From positions 124,001-188,000 of the forward strand of contig NZ_CP049253.1 of the NCBI RefSeq assembly GCF_011046975.1: 64,000 bases of DNA, written 5' to 3'. A program made the position numbers and the translations under genes. The notes beneath the pieces are model-generated. The model saw only the letters and a program-made list of their open reading frames with translations. It searched no databases and was not told the origin of the DNA. The DNA is from Microbacterium amylolyticum. Its GTDB lineage: Bacteria > Actinomycetota > Actinomycetes > Actinomycetales > Microbacteriaceae. This document shows, one piece after another, positions 18,413-27,129 of the stretch (positions within the stretch are counted from its first letter, which is position 1; the number at the start of each line of letters is the position of its first letter).

Positions 18413-18907
18413 GACGGAGCCATCCAGGCACTGGGTGCACGCGCCGGTGACCACGTTATGGTCGTCAGATTCGACGGAACCTCCGATGGATTCGCCGCCG
18501 TGACACAGGGCACCCTGCACGCCACGACCGCGCAGAACCCCACAGAGCTCGGCCGTCAGTCGGTCGCCGTCATGGCACAGGTGCTCGCGGGTGAAACCGT
18601 TGAAGCGCTGCAGAACGTGGCCGTCGTCGTCGAAGCGCCCACGATCGCGGAGGAAGCACGGGGCTCGGTGCCGGAAGCGCTTGTCGAAGCCGCGCTGCCC
18701 GGCACCCCCATCGAGCGCGTGGCACGCGAAGAAATTAAGGCGCGCTTTCCGCACGCGAAGCTCGTGATCCGCACCGGGGAGACCACACCGTATGCCAACG
18801 CGATTCTTCGCTGCGGCGTGAACTTCTCACCTCGCCTCTCCTGTCAGCGCCGTTGGCGACGCCGCACCAGCTCATGTGCGACGATTTCGGAATGCGCATC
18901 ACGGTGA
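18413..18907 (+). pseudogene. Ribose-locus relic: RbsB C-terminus fused to RbsD C-terminus
   Basis: From about 18413 the frame reads DGAIQALGARAGDHVMVV and FDGTSDGFAAVTQGTLHATT, the end of a ribose/galactose-type periplasmic binding protein. Around 18605 it passes without a stop into the end of a D-ribose pyranase (RbsD): TIAEEARGSVPEAL, LPGTPIERV and HAKLVIRTGETTPYANAIL. The RbsD stop is gone and the frame runs on to 18907, over the start of cofD. Neither protein has its first half. This is best read as one in-frame deletion within an old rbs operon. No start or ribosome site is evident. Confidence 0.75.
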
Positions 18908-19860
18908 TCGGTGGCGGCGTTGGCTGCGCCCGCTTCGTCCTTGGCCTTCGGGAGCTCGTTCGCAGGCGCGGCGGGCTCGACGAGATCTCAGTTGTCGTGA
19001 ACACGGCAGACGACTGGTGGGTGTCGGGGCTGCGTATCGCTCCCGATCACGACAGCCTCCTGTACGCGCTCGCGGGCGTGAACGACACAGAGCGCGGCTG
19101 GGGTCGCGCGGAGGAGTCTGAGCGAGTTTCGGCGGAGCTCGCGCAGTGGGGGACCGCGCCAGAGTGGTTCACGCTCGGCGATCTCGATCTCGGCACGCAC
19201 ATCGCACGAACGGCGTGGCTGCGAGCGGGCGCATCGGTCAGCGACGTTTATGCGCGTCTCGGCGCACGGTGGGATCTGGGCGCTGTTCTTGTGCCGGCTA
19301 CCGACCAGGAAATCGACACGATCGTCGAGGTTGACGACGGGCCGATTCACTTCCAGGAGTGGTGGGTGCGGCACCGGTCGCAGATTCCGGCGCGGGGTTT
19401 CTCGCAGCAGAACATTGCGTCCGCAACCCCGTCTGACGCCGCGCGCGCGGCGATCACTGACGCCGATGTGATTCTCGTTGCCCCGTCGAATCCCGTTGTG
19501 TCTGTTGGTCCTATTCTTGCCGTTCCCGGGATGCGCGAACTCCTGCGAGAGGCACACGCTCCGGTCGTCGGAGTGTCCGGAATTATCGATGGTGCCGTCG
19601 TTCGCGGTATGGCCGATGCCTGTCTCACCGCGGTGGGGATTGACACGAGCGCCCGGGCGGTTGCCGAACACTATGGAGCGCGTTCGGCAGACGGTCTGCT
19701 GGACGGCTGGCTCGTCGACACAACAGACGCGGACGCGGTGCCTGCGCTGCGAGACATCGGGATCGAAACGCGCGCGGTTCCGCTCTGGATGCGAGATGCG
19801 GACACGAGTGCGCAGGTGGCCGCTGACGCCCTCGCCCTTGCCGCCACCGTCGAGCGCTGA
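18892..19860 (+). CDS. cofD: 2-phospho-L-lactate transferase (CofD/FbiA), coenzyme F420 biosynthesis
   Basis: A 322-residue CofD/FbiA, which joins the phosphoenolpyruvate- or phospholactate-derived group to the deazaflavin Fo to make (dehydro)F420-0. It opens with a nucleotide-binding turn GGGVGCARFVLGL and shows NTADDWWVSGLRIAPDHDS, WFTLGDLDLGTHIART, LVAPSNPVVSVGPILAVPG and VVGVSGIIDG, all diagnostic. ATG 18892 matches the family start. The gene stands alone here: no fbiB or fbiC lies in the window. It nearly touches the convergent GNAT gene, 6 bases apart, with no terminator between. Confidence 0.92.
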   Translation: MRITVIGGGVGCARFVLGLRELVRRRGGLDEISVVVNTADDWWVSGLRIAPDHDSLLYALAGVNDTERGWGRAEESERVSAELAQWGTAPEWFTLGDLDLGTHIARTAWLRAGASVSDVYARLGARWDLGAVLVPATDQEIDTIVEVDDGPIHFQEWWVRHRSQIPARGFSQQNIASATPSDAARAAITDADVILVAPSNPVVSVGPILAVPGMRELLREAHAPVVGVSGIIDGAVVRGMADACLTAVGIDTSARAVAEHYGARSADGLLDGWLVDTTDADAVPALRDIGIETRAVPLWMRDADTSAQVAADALALAATVER

Positions 19861-19866
19861 TCGGCA

Positions 19867-20940
19867 TCAGACGAGCTTCTTCTCCCACGCACCCGAGCAC
19901 GCGACGGGACGAAAACCCACACGCTCGTTGACGTCGAGCATGAACCGGTTCTCTTCCGCGTTCCAGGTGATGATGGACGGGCACTGCGGCATCGCGCTGC
20001 GCCACTGGATCAGACCAGCGCACTTGACGATCGACCCCAGCTTGTGTCCGCGGTGCTCCGGCGTGACGAGCGTGCCGTACTGTTCCGTTGGTCGGGAACG
20101 GTCGGCTGCCGCGACCAGGTCGTTGAACGCCGCCACGTCGCCGGTCGGAGTGTGAATCACCAGCGCAACGCCGATCTCGCGACCCGCCCGCTCGAGACGA
20201 TCTTCGCGTCGGCGGACACGCGCGGCATCCCACCGCTGGGCTTCGATCTCCAGATCACCCGAGGGGATATCTGTTGACAGTCGCTGCAGAATCGCGGCGT
20301 AGCCATCGACGTATTCGTCCGGCGTGCGGCCGATCCAGCTGACAACGCGATAGTCGGGGCCAGCCGCGCGCAGCGCCTCGTCGAGGAGATGCTGAACCTC
20401 GTCGAAGGACCCCGTGAGGTCGAAAGAGCTGAGCCGCTCGACCTGCTGTAGGCAGAACCCATTGCGGAGCAGGCGCTCGGCGCGGTCATCTCGCGGAATC
20501 GATCCGGAGCCGGTCGGGGACGGAAGGCGTTCGGCATGCTGGTCAACGGGGTGAACGGAGTACAGCGACAGCGTTGTGCGGCCGTGTTCGCGCGCAATGC
20601 TCTCCAGCCGGGACAGGATCAGATCGTGCGCATCCGTCTTTTCTGCGGCGGCGCTCAGCTCGACCCACACCTCGGCGGTGTGGTCCGTTTCGTTGCCGTA
20701 TTCGACCGCTCCAAAGCCGATGGCATCGTCGCCGGCGCGGGCGAGGAGCCCCACCTTTGTGTAATCCACCGTGTTGTGCCACTGGGTGAGCAGGTCAAGA
20801 GGGTCCTCGTCGAGCAGACCGTCGAGTCCCGAATCGCGGCTCCACTGATCGTTGCCGCAGGCAACCATGGCGAGGAAGTCGGCGGCATCGGGTGCGTCGA
20901 GGGAGTCGGGAACGTGCAGAGGGTGAATCGTGATGTTCAT
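19867..20940 (-). CDS. GNAT family N-acetyltransferase, tandem-domain
   Basis: A 357-residue protein with two acetyltransferase-fold halves, the layout seen in mycothiol-synthase-like and related actinobacterial GNATs. The C-terminal half carries the acetyl-CoA loop region TLVTPEHRGHKLGSIVKCAGL followed by ENRFMLDVNERVGF, both standard for motif A/B. The N-terminal half is more diverged (GFGAVEYGNETDHTAEVWVEL). The frame is open to 21117, but ATG 20940 gives a normal start MNITIHPLHVPD. Substrate unknown; mycothiol synthase itself is not claimed. Confidence 0.85.
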   Translation of the reverse strand: MNITIHPLHVPDSLDAPDAADFLAMVACGNDQWSRDSGLDGLLDEDPLDLLTQWHNTVDYTKVGLLARAGDDAIGFGAVEYGNETDHTAEVWVELSAAAEKTDAHDLILSRLESIAREHGRTTLSLYSVHPVDQHAERLPSPTGSGSIPRDDRAERLLRNGFCLQQVERLSSFDLTGSFDEVQHLLDEALRAAGPDYRVVSWIGRTPDEYVDGYAAILQRLSTDIPSGDLEIEAQRWDAARVRRREDRLERAGREIGVALVIHTPTGDVAAFNDLVAAADRSRPTEQYGTLVTPEHRGHKLGSIVKCAGLIQWRSAMPQCPSIITWNAEENRFMLDVNERVGFRPVACSGAWEKKLV

Positions 20941-21028
20941 GAGGTTCTTGTTCGTGCCGGGGCACGGGTGCGAGCCGCGAAGCCCGCACCCGTGCCAGGG
21001 ATGGAGGTGTCGATGTTGCGTGGGGCGT

Positions 21029-21328
21029 TCATCGTCCGAGCGAACCGCCGAGGGTTCCGCGGAGGATGATCTGGTGTGCTTCGTTCCGCTCGATGTCGCG
21101 CCGAACCTCGCGGGCAAGGTTAGCGTCGATGCGGTTGCGGGGTTTCCGGGGCGCGGCCGTCCGGGTGGAGCGGGCGCCCCAGATGAGCAGTGCGAGGCCG
21201 ATCCTCATTGCGACACGGTCGACGAACCGTGTGCGGGGCACGGAGTCTGCGAGAAGACGCTCCGCGGCGTGGCCGATCTGCTGAACGGACGGCCGCGAGA
21301 GAGACGGAGGATGTTGAGTGGCGATCAT
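21029..21328 (-). CDS. Hypothetical small protein with one hydrophobic helix
   Basis: A 99-residue frame starting at ATG 21328. It has a polar N-terminus, a short hydrophobic segment RIGLALLIWG around residues 42-51, then a basic and charged C-terminal part (REVRRDIERNEAHQIIL). This resembles the many short single-helix actinobacterial proteins, but I do not recognise the family. It lies between the GNAT gene and the 34-codon gene on the same strand; a weak GAAAG site precedes the ATG. Confidence 0.5.
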   Translation of the reverse strand: MIATQHPPSLSRPSVQQIGHAAERLLADSVPRTRFVDRVAMRIGLALLIWGARSTRTAAPRKPRNRIDANLAREVRRDIERNEAHQIILRGTLGGSLGR

Positions 21329-21568
21329 GATTCGCTTTCGTTAATTGACGGAGGACGTGCAGAGAGAAGGGAGTTTTCCACCGTGAATGCGTGCAAAAAG
21401 GGAGCACCGATGGAGCGCCTAATGCGCGGTGCGAGAGGGCCCGATGGCGTCACAAAGACGTGGGCGCGAATGCCGAGACCTAGCTGGCTTCAGGGGATCA
21501 GAAGCGAGCGGAAACGAGCCGTAGCCCGAAGCAGGCTTCCCGGAGGATCCTGCTGAAACAGCGACGAA

Positions 21569-21673
21569 CTATGCGTTACGTCGATATCCCATTCCCGGAT
21601 ATCCCATTCCCGTGGTGCATGCGCGCTGAGCGGGGCCGGAAGTCCAGGTGACATTCTTTGTGATGATCATCAT
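21569..21673 (-). CDS. Candidate 34-residue small protein with a GMGYP/GMGYR repeat
   Basis: ATG 21673 (or the next codon, ATG 21670) opens a 34-codon frame ending at TAG 21569. AGGAGG sits 6 bases before the ATG, one of the best ribosome sites in the window, and a TTGACG-18-TATGTT promoter lies about 60 bases upstream. The peptide starts MMIITKNVTWTSG, has one Cys (residue 19) and ends with GMGYPGMGYRRNA, the repeat arising from a perfect 15-base duplication. No family is recognised. A secreted or modified peptide is possible, but there is no maturation enzyme next to it. Confidence 0.6.
   Translation of the reverse strand: MMIITKNVTWTSGPAQRACTTGMGYPGMGYRRNA
21583..21612. repeat. Perfect 15-bp tandem duplication
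   Basis: GATATCCCATTCCCG occurs twice head to tail (21583-21597, 21598-21612). The unit length is a multiple of three and adds one five-residue repeat to the small protein encoded on the minus strand. Confidence 0.9.
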
Positions 21674-21731
21674 GGTCTTCCTCCTCTCGACCTCTGCGGG
21701 TGATCGACCCGGGACGGTTAGTTGCCTGATG

Positions 21732-21761
21732 AACATAGCGACATCCCGGGCGTGGCGTCAA
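21732..21761 (-). promoter_or_regulatory. Strong promoter facing the 34-codon gene
   Basis: On the minus strand TTGACG (complement of 21756-21761) and TATGTT (complement of 21732-21737) are 18 bases apart. This is among the closest sigma-70/SigA consensus matches in the window. Confidence 0.6.
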
Positions 21762-21868
21762 GGTTTCTTCCAGGAAACGGCGTGTCCCGTGTGTTTCCGG
21801 GGGTTCCCGGCGGCCGCTAGCTAATGTTCAGGGAGCATCCACCCGTGCACGAGAGGAGGGCCGAAGGC

Positions 21869-24800
21869 ATGCACCTAAAGAGCCTGACTCTCAAGGGGTT
21901 CAAATCGTTCGCGAAACCAACAACCTTCGTGCTCGAGCCCGGCGTCACGGCGATCGTCGGCCCGAACGGCTCCGGTAAATCCAACGTCGTCGACGGGCTT
22001 GCCTGGGTGATGGGTGAGCAGGGGGCGAAGAGCCTTCGCGGCGGAAAAATGGAGGACGTCATCTTTGCGGGCACCGCAACGCGCGGTCCTCTGGGCCGTG
22101 CCGAGGTGCAGTTGACAATCGACAACGCCGACGGCGCCCTGCCGATTGACTACAGCGAGGTCTCGATTCGCCGAACGCTTTTTCGTAGCGGCCAGAGCGA
22201 ATATGCGATCAACGGTGAAACGTGTCGCCTGCTCGATGTGCAGGAATTGCTGAGCGACTCCGGACTGGGCCGAGAGATGCACGTCATCGTTGGCCAGGGG
22301 CGGCTCGACACGGTACTGCGCGCGACGCCGGAAGAGCGCCGCGGGTTCATCGAAGAAGCTGCCGGAATCTTGAAGCACCGTCGCCGCAAGGAAAAGACCG
22401 TGCGCAAGCTCGACGCGATGGAGCAGAATCTTGCACGGTTGAGCGACCTCGCGGGGGAGGTGCGGCGGCAACTGAAGCCGCTCGGACGTCAGGCCGAGAT
22501 TGCCCGCCAGGCTCAGACGATTGCCGCGGTTGTTCGCGATGCGAAGTCGCGCATTTACGCCGATGACGTCCTGCAGCTGAAGGCCGCTCTGGAAGAGTTC
22601 GCGCGCGGTGAGCGCGAACGTCACACGGAACGGATCGCGCTTGAAGATCAGGTGGCGACCGTGCGAGCGCGCATCGCGCATCTGGAGCGCTCGCAGACCG
22701 CGCGTGCCGTGGACGAGGCTCAGAGAGTGCTTTTCGGCCTGGAACAGGCGCAGGAGCGTATCCGCGGCCTCTTCACGCTCGCGAATCAACGCCTGAGCCT
22801 GCTCGGCGCCGACGCGGACGATCATCAGGCCGTTGTGACGGTGTCGCAGCAGGCAATCGACGCCGCTCGTGAAGAGGTCACGCGCCTCAAAGATGGGATC
22901 GGCGATGCGCAGGACGCGGCGCAAGCGGCCTCACGCGCCGTCGGCAGCGTTCGCACTGATCTTGACGCTCTTGATGCCGAGATCGCCAGGCAGAGTGCGC
23001 TGGTGTCCGAGCACGACATGAAGCTCAACACGCTTCGCGGCTCGGCAGAAGCGGCTCAGCAAACCCTTGACGCGGTGCGAGGTGCCGTTGTCCGCCAGCA
23101 GCAGGCGCTCGATGCCGCGAATGATCGTCGTGCGCAGGCGGAGGCCGACGTTTCCGCTCTCGAGGCTGCCGAAGCGTCAGAAGAACGCGCCGCCCATCAT
23201 CAGAGTGACTATGAACGGGCACAGCGCGACGTGTCCGCGGCGGAGAAGGCGCTCGAAGAGGTGCGCGGCGCGCATCGCGAGGCCGAGCGCGAGGCGGATG
23301 CGCTCACCGCCAAGGTCGCGGCGCTCGGCTCGGCCCTCGACGTGACGAACGCGGCGGGATCGATCATTGCCCGGGACGACGACGGCGTCATGGGATTGGT
23401 CAGCGAATCGGTCCAGGTGCGAGCCGGCTTTGAACAGGCGATCGAAGCAGTGCTCGGGCCACTCGCGGAGGGCGTGCTCGTGGCTCGTCGCGATGATGCC
23501 TATCGTCTGGCGGCAACAACCGGTGACGCCGGCGCCGTTGACGTTGTGATTGCCGAGGCCGAACAGGGTGATGCGGTTCCCGCCGTGTCCGGCGCCGATC
23601 GCGCAATCGATGTTGTCAGCGCGCCCTCCGGAATCAAGGGCGTGCTCGCGTCCGTTCTCATCGTGTCGGAGCTCGCCGATGCGCCCGCCATCTTCGACGG
23701 CCTTCCCGAGGGCTGGCGCTCGAGCGCGATCGTCGTGACCCGCAACGGTGAGGTGGCGACCCTGCGCACCGTGCGGGCAGGTTCCGGCGGAGGAACGTCT
23801 CGCTTGGCGCTCCAGGCAGAGCGGGACGATGCCGCCGCCCTCCTCGAGCAGGTCAGTGGTGAGGTCGAGAGGCTCGCACAGGAGCGACAGATGTGCCAAC
23901 GGCGCGTGCAGGAGACACGCGCCGTCCAGCGCAACGCGCTCGAAGCTCTTCGCGGACATGATGCACGGCTGGCGCAAGAAGCCGAGCGCGTGAACCGCGT
24001 CACCGTGCGCCACGAAGCAGCAGTTGCCGAGTGCGAACGGCTGAGCAACGATCTCGTTCGTGCGCAGGAAGCCGTCACCGATTCTGAGGCCCGCGCTACG
24101 CGCGCAGCGGCCGAACTTGCTGCGATGCAGCAGCTGCCGCGGCCGAGCTTGGACGTCTCCGCACGCGAGGGTCTGCAGGAGGCGCTCGAAAAAGCTCGTG
24201 AAGACGAGATGGCGGCGCGGCTGGACGTTGAGACCACGCGCGAGCGGGTGCGTGCGGCCGAGGCGCACGCGGCCGGACTCGAAAACCAGCGCGAACGCGA
24301 ACAGCGTGCCGCGGAACAGGCAGCGCGTCGCGCCGTGCTTCGGCAGCGGCAACGCGATATCGCCGAGGGCGTCGCAGAACAGCTTCCGGCTATCCTTGAT
24401 TCGGTAGATCGTTCCGTTTCTCAGGCTCGGATCGCGCTATCCGAGGCGGAGAAGACGCGTAGCTCGGTATCACAGGAGCTTCGCGGCCTGCGCGACCAGG
24501 AGACGACGATTCGCGAGCGGCTCGCCGGTATTACCCAGGCCGTACACGGTGTGGAATTGCAGGTGCACGAGAAGAAGCTGCACCTTGTCAGCATCACCGA
24601 ACGCGTTCAGTCGGAGCTGGGGATCAGCGAAGATATTCTGCTGGCGGAATATGGTCCGGATCAGCCCGTTCCTCTTGATGACGTGCTCGCAGAGCAGACG
24701 CGAGATGATGACGAGCTCGACGGCGAGCCGGAGAGCGTTCCCTATGTTCGCGCGGAACAGGAAAAGCGCCTACGTACCGCCGAACGCAAGCTCAGCCAAC

Positions 24801-25408
24801 TGGGCCGAGTGAACCCGCTCGCGCTGGAGGAATTCGCCGCACTCGAACAGCGCCACAGCTTCCTCACCGAGCAGCTGGATGATCTGGTGCGCACCCGCAA
24901 AGACCTGCAGTCGATCATCGGAGATCTTGACGAGCGGATGCAGCGAATCTTTGCCGACGCTTTCGAAGACACGAAGCAGGCGTTCGGCGAGATCTTTCCG
25001 ATTCTGTTCCCTGGAGGGGCTGGTTCGATTTCGCTGACGAACCCCGACGACATGCTCACAACGGGTATTGAAGTGTCCGTTCGACCCGTCGGAAAGAAAA
25101 TCGAACGGTTGTCATTGCTGTCGGGTGGTGAGCGTTCTCTCGCGGCCGTCGCCTTGTTGACGGCAATCTTCCAGGCCAGGCCCAGTCCCTTTTACATCCT
25201 TGACGAGGTCGAGGCTGCGCTCGACGATGCAAACCTCGGCCGGCTGCTCGGCGTCTTCGAGAAGCTACGGGAGAACAGCCAGTTGTTGGTGATCACTCAC
25301 CAGAAGCGCACGATGGAGATCGCGGATGCGCTGTACGGCGTTTCGATGCGACAAGACGGAGTGTCGGCCGTGGTCGGTCAGCGCATTGTCGAGCGGTCTG
25401 CGTCGTGA
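21869..25408 (+). CDS. smc: Chromosome segregation ATPase SMC
   Basis: A 1179-residue SMC protein, core of the SMC-ScpAB condensin that organises and segregates the chromosome. The N-terminal head has Walker A GPNGSGKSNVVDGL and the Q-loop region. Two long coiled coils rich in Ala, Arg, Glu and Gln flank a hinge around residues 500-640. The C-terminal head has the signature LSGGERSLAAVALL and Walker B region FYILDEVEAALDDAN. ATG 21869 follows GAGGAGGG at a good distance. The next gene overlaps its stop by 4 bases. Confidence 0.97.
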   Translation: MHLKSLTLKGFKSFAKPTTFVLEPGVTAIVGPNGSGKSNVVDGLAWVMGEQGAKSLRGGKMEDVIFAGTATRGPLGRAEVQLTIDNADGALPIDYSEVSIRRTLFRSGQSEYAINGETCRLLDVQELLSDSGLGREMHVIVGQGRLDTVLRATPEERRGFIEEAAGILKHRRRKEKTVRKLDAMEQNLARLSDLAGEVRRQLKPLGRQAEIARQAQTIAAVVRDAKSRIYADDVLQLKAALEEFARGERERHTERIALEDQVATVRARIAHLERSQTARAVDEAQRVLFGLEQAQERIRGLFTLANQRLSLLGADADDHQAVVTVSQQAIDAAREEVTRLKDGIGDAQDAAQAASRAVGSVRTDLDALDAEIARQSALVSEHDMKLNTLRGSAEAAQQTLDAVRGAVVRQQQALDAANDRRAQAEADVSALEAAEASEERAAHHQSDYERAQRDVSAAEKALEEVRGAHREAEREADALTAKVAALGSALDVTNAAGSIIARDDDGVMGLVSESVQVRAGFEQAIEAVLGPLAEGVLVARRDDAYRLAATTGDAGAVDVVIAEAEQGDAVPAVSGADRAIDVVSAPSGIKGVLASVLIVSELADAPAIFDGLPEGWRSSAIVVTRNGEVATLRTVRAGSGGGTSRLALQAERDDAAALLEQVSGEVERLAQERQMCQRRVQETRAVQRNALEALRGHDARLAQEAERVNRVTVRHEAAVAECERLSNDLVRAQEAVTDSEARATRAAAELAAMQQLPRPSLDVSAREGLQEALEKAREDEMAARLDVETTRERVRAAEAHAAGLENQREREQRAAEQAARRAVLRQRQRDIAEGVAEQLPAILDSVDRSVSQARIALSEAEKTRSSVSQELRGLRDQETTIRERLAGITQAVHGVELQVHEKKLHLVSITERVQSELGISEDILLAEYGPDQPVPLDDVLAEQTRDDDELDGEPESVPYVRAEQEKRLRTAERKLSQLGRVNPLALEEFAALEQRHSFLTEQLDDLVRTRKDLQSIIGDLDERMQRIFADAFEDTKQAFGEIFPILFPGGAGSISLTNPDDMLTTGIEVSVRPVGKKIERLSLLSGGERSLAAVALLTAIFQARPSPFYILDEVEAALDDANLGRLLGVFEKLRENSQLLVITHQKRTMEIADALYGVSMRQDGVSAVVGQRIVERSAS

Positions 25409-26541
25409 CCCTCGCCGAAGCCTACGATGCTGTTGCGCCCACGCTGAGACGGTGGCCAGACGTCGAGGCGCACGATCTGGTGGCCGCTGATCAGAGTGAT
25501 CGACTGATTCTTCGTGAAGCGGAACCGTTCGCGGTTGATACCCGCGACATCGTCGTGATCGGCGATCGCTACGGAGCGCTGACGCTCTCTCTCCTTGCGG
25601 CGCTGCCCGATGTGCGCGTGCGTTTGCATCAGGACCTGATCACGGGGGAGCGGGCGCTTGTTCGCAACGCGGAGGTGCTTGGCGCGGATCCGGCGAGGAT
25701 CACCTGGCACGATCTCGATGACACGCTTGTTCGCGATGCCACGCTCGTTCTACTGGTGCTTCCGCGCGGGCTCGACGCACTCGATGAAATCTCGGCTGTT
25801 ATCGCCGCGTCAGCACGCGATGACGTGCGCGTTGTTGCGGGCGGCCGCGTGAAGCACATGACGCCATCGATGAACGAGACGCTGGCCGCCCACTTCACCG
25901 CCGTGCACGCGAGCAGGGGCGCGTCGAAATCGCGCGTGCTGCATGCGTCGCGGCCAACGCGACCGGCGTCGGAGCGGACGTGGCCGCGCACTCGCCGGCA
26001 TGATGACGTGGGGCTCACTCTCGTCGCTCACGGGGCCGCCTTCGCCGGAACATCCCTCGATATCGGCACACGCTTTCTTCTCGAGCACCTCGGCCAGATC
26101 CCGCACACCCGCGACGCGATCGACCTGGGGTGCGGAACGGGCGCGCTTGCCGCGGCCTATGCGCTGGCCCGCCCCGGCACGCGGGTGATCGCTTCCGATC
26201 GCTCGGCGGCAGCCGTTGCCTCCGCGCGAGAAACGATGACGGCGAACGGTGTCGACGATCGCGTGACCGTGGTTCGTGACGATGGTCTCGCGCAGCAGCC
26301 CGACGCCTCCGCTGACCTCGTCCTGCTGAACCCACCGTTTCACTCGGGAGCAGCCGTGACGGATGCGATCGCACCGCGGCTCTTCGCCGACGCCGCCCGC
26401 GTTTTACGCCCCGGAGGTGAGCTGTGGACGGTGTGGAACAGCCACCTGCGCTACCGCCCTCAGCTCGAAAGCATCGTCGGGCCCACCCGGCAGATCGCGC
26501 GCAATCGCACCTTCACGATCACGGCGACGACGGGCCGGTAG
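25405..26541 (+). CDS. RsmC/RlmG-type class I methyltransferase
   Basis: A 378-residue protein with the two-domain layout of RsmC/RlmG ribosomal RNA (guanine-N2) methyltransferases: a degenerate N-terminal methyltransferase-like half (VVIGDRYGALTLSLL) and an active C-terminal half with DLGCGTGALAAAYALARPG and the N2-guanine methylation motif NPPFHSG. It probably modifies 16S or 23S rRNA; which base is not decidable here. GTG 25405 overlaps the smc stop (GTGA), so it is coupled to smc. Confidence 0.85.
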   Translation: MTLAEAYDAVAPTLRRWPDVEAHDLVAADQSDRLILREAEPFAVDTRDIVVIGDRYGALTLSLLAALPDVRVRLHQDLITGERALVRNAEVLGADPARITWHDLDDTLVRDATLVLLVLPRGLDALDEISAVIAASARDDVRVVAGGRVKHMTPSMNETLAAHFTAVHASRGASKSRVLHASRPTRPASERTWPRTRRHDDVGLTLVAHGAAFAGTSLDIGTRFLLEHLGQIPHTRDAIDLGCGTGALAAAYALARPGTRVIASDRSAAAVASARETMTANGVDDRVTVVRDDGLAQQPDASADLVLLNPPFHSGAAVTDAIAPRLFADAARVLRPGGELWTVWNSHLRYRPQLESIVGPTRQIARNRTFTITATTGR

Positions 26542-26628
26542 ATGTGCCGCGCGAGGCAGATTCGCGGGTGTGGCTTCGCTTGTGGATAACTTCAACGTCC
26601 CGGCGTGATTTCGTCTACGGTTCTGGGC

Positions 26629-27129
26629 ATGCGCAAAATCCTCGTCGCGTCTTCCAGCCTTGTGCTCGCATCAGCCCTGCTCGCATCGTGCGCGAGCGAA
26701 GAGCCGCAGAACGATGCGCCGGTGGAGTGGACCGAGGAAAGTGCCTTTGCCGCGGCAGAGGAAACCTATCGCGCGTTCATCGAGGCGACGATGCCATACG
26801 GCGATGAGTTGGCGCTCGAATATCTCGCTGGGGACTTTCGAGCTCGAGAAGCACAAGCAATGCAGGAATACCGCGAGCGTGGGATTGAGCTTTCAGGAGA
26901 ATCCATCGTGACGTCGTTTGACGGGGTAGATTTCTCGCTAATTGGTGGTTCAGCATCAGTCACCGCGCATGCATGTCACGATGACTCTGATACGTGGATC
27001 AAGCTTCCAGACGGCGAACCGGAGAGCGCGCGCGAGGAACCCTTGTACCAGGCGGAGATCGAGTTTGTTTCCGTCGATGGCGAACTCCGGATTACGAGCA
27101 TGACGGAGCGGGCTGAACCGAAATGTTAG
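26629..27129 (+). CDS. Hypothetical lipoprotein
   Basis: A 166-residue exported protein of no recognised family. The signal peptide ends LLASCAS with a lipobox Cys at about residue 20. The mature part is acidic (EEPQNDAPVEWTEESAFAAAEETYRAFIEATM) and the fold resembles the small NTF2-like or anchored tail proteins seen in actinobacteria, but this is only an impression. TACGGT (26616-26621) lies 7 bases before ATG 26629, a probable leaderless start. The last codons overlap the next gene by 7 bases, so the two are expressed together. Confidence 0.75.
   Translation: MRKILVASSSLVLASALLASCASEEPQNDAPVEWTEESAFAAAEETYRAFIEATMPYGDELALEYLAGDFRAREAQAMQEYRERGIELSGESIVTSFDGVDFSLIGGSASVTAHACHDDSDTWIKLPDGEPESAREEPLYQAEIEFVSVDGELRITSMTERAEPKC

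Larger units (their letters stand above)
21329..21868. other. 540-base stretch without a long gene
   Basis: The stretch contains the 34-codon minus-strand gene (21569-21673) with its promoter (21732-21761), the 15-bp tandem duplication inside it, and the GAGGAGG ribosome site of smc at 21852-21858. I see no RNA gene and no other coding frame with a ribosome site. Confidence 0.5.

Noticed and set aside
21583..21612. Tandem repeat considered as a CRISPR fragment
   Set aside because: Only two copies with no spacer and no cas gene; the unit fits an in-frame duplication.
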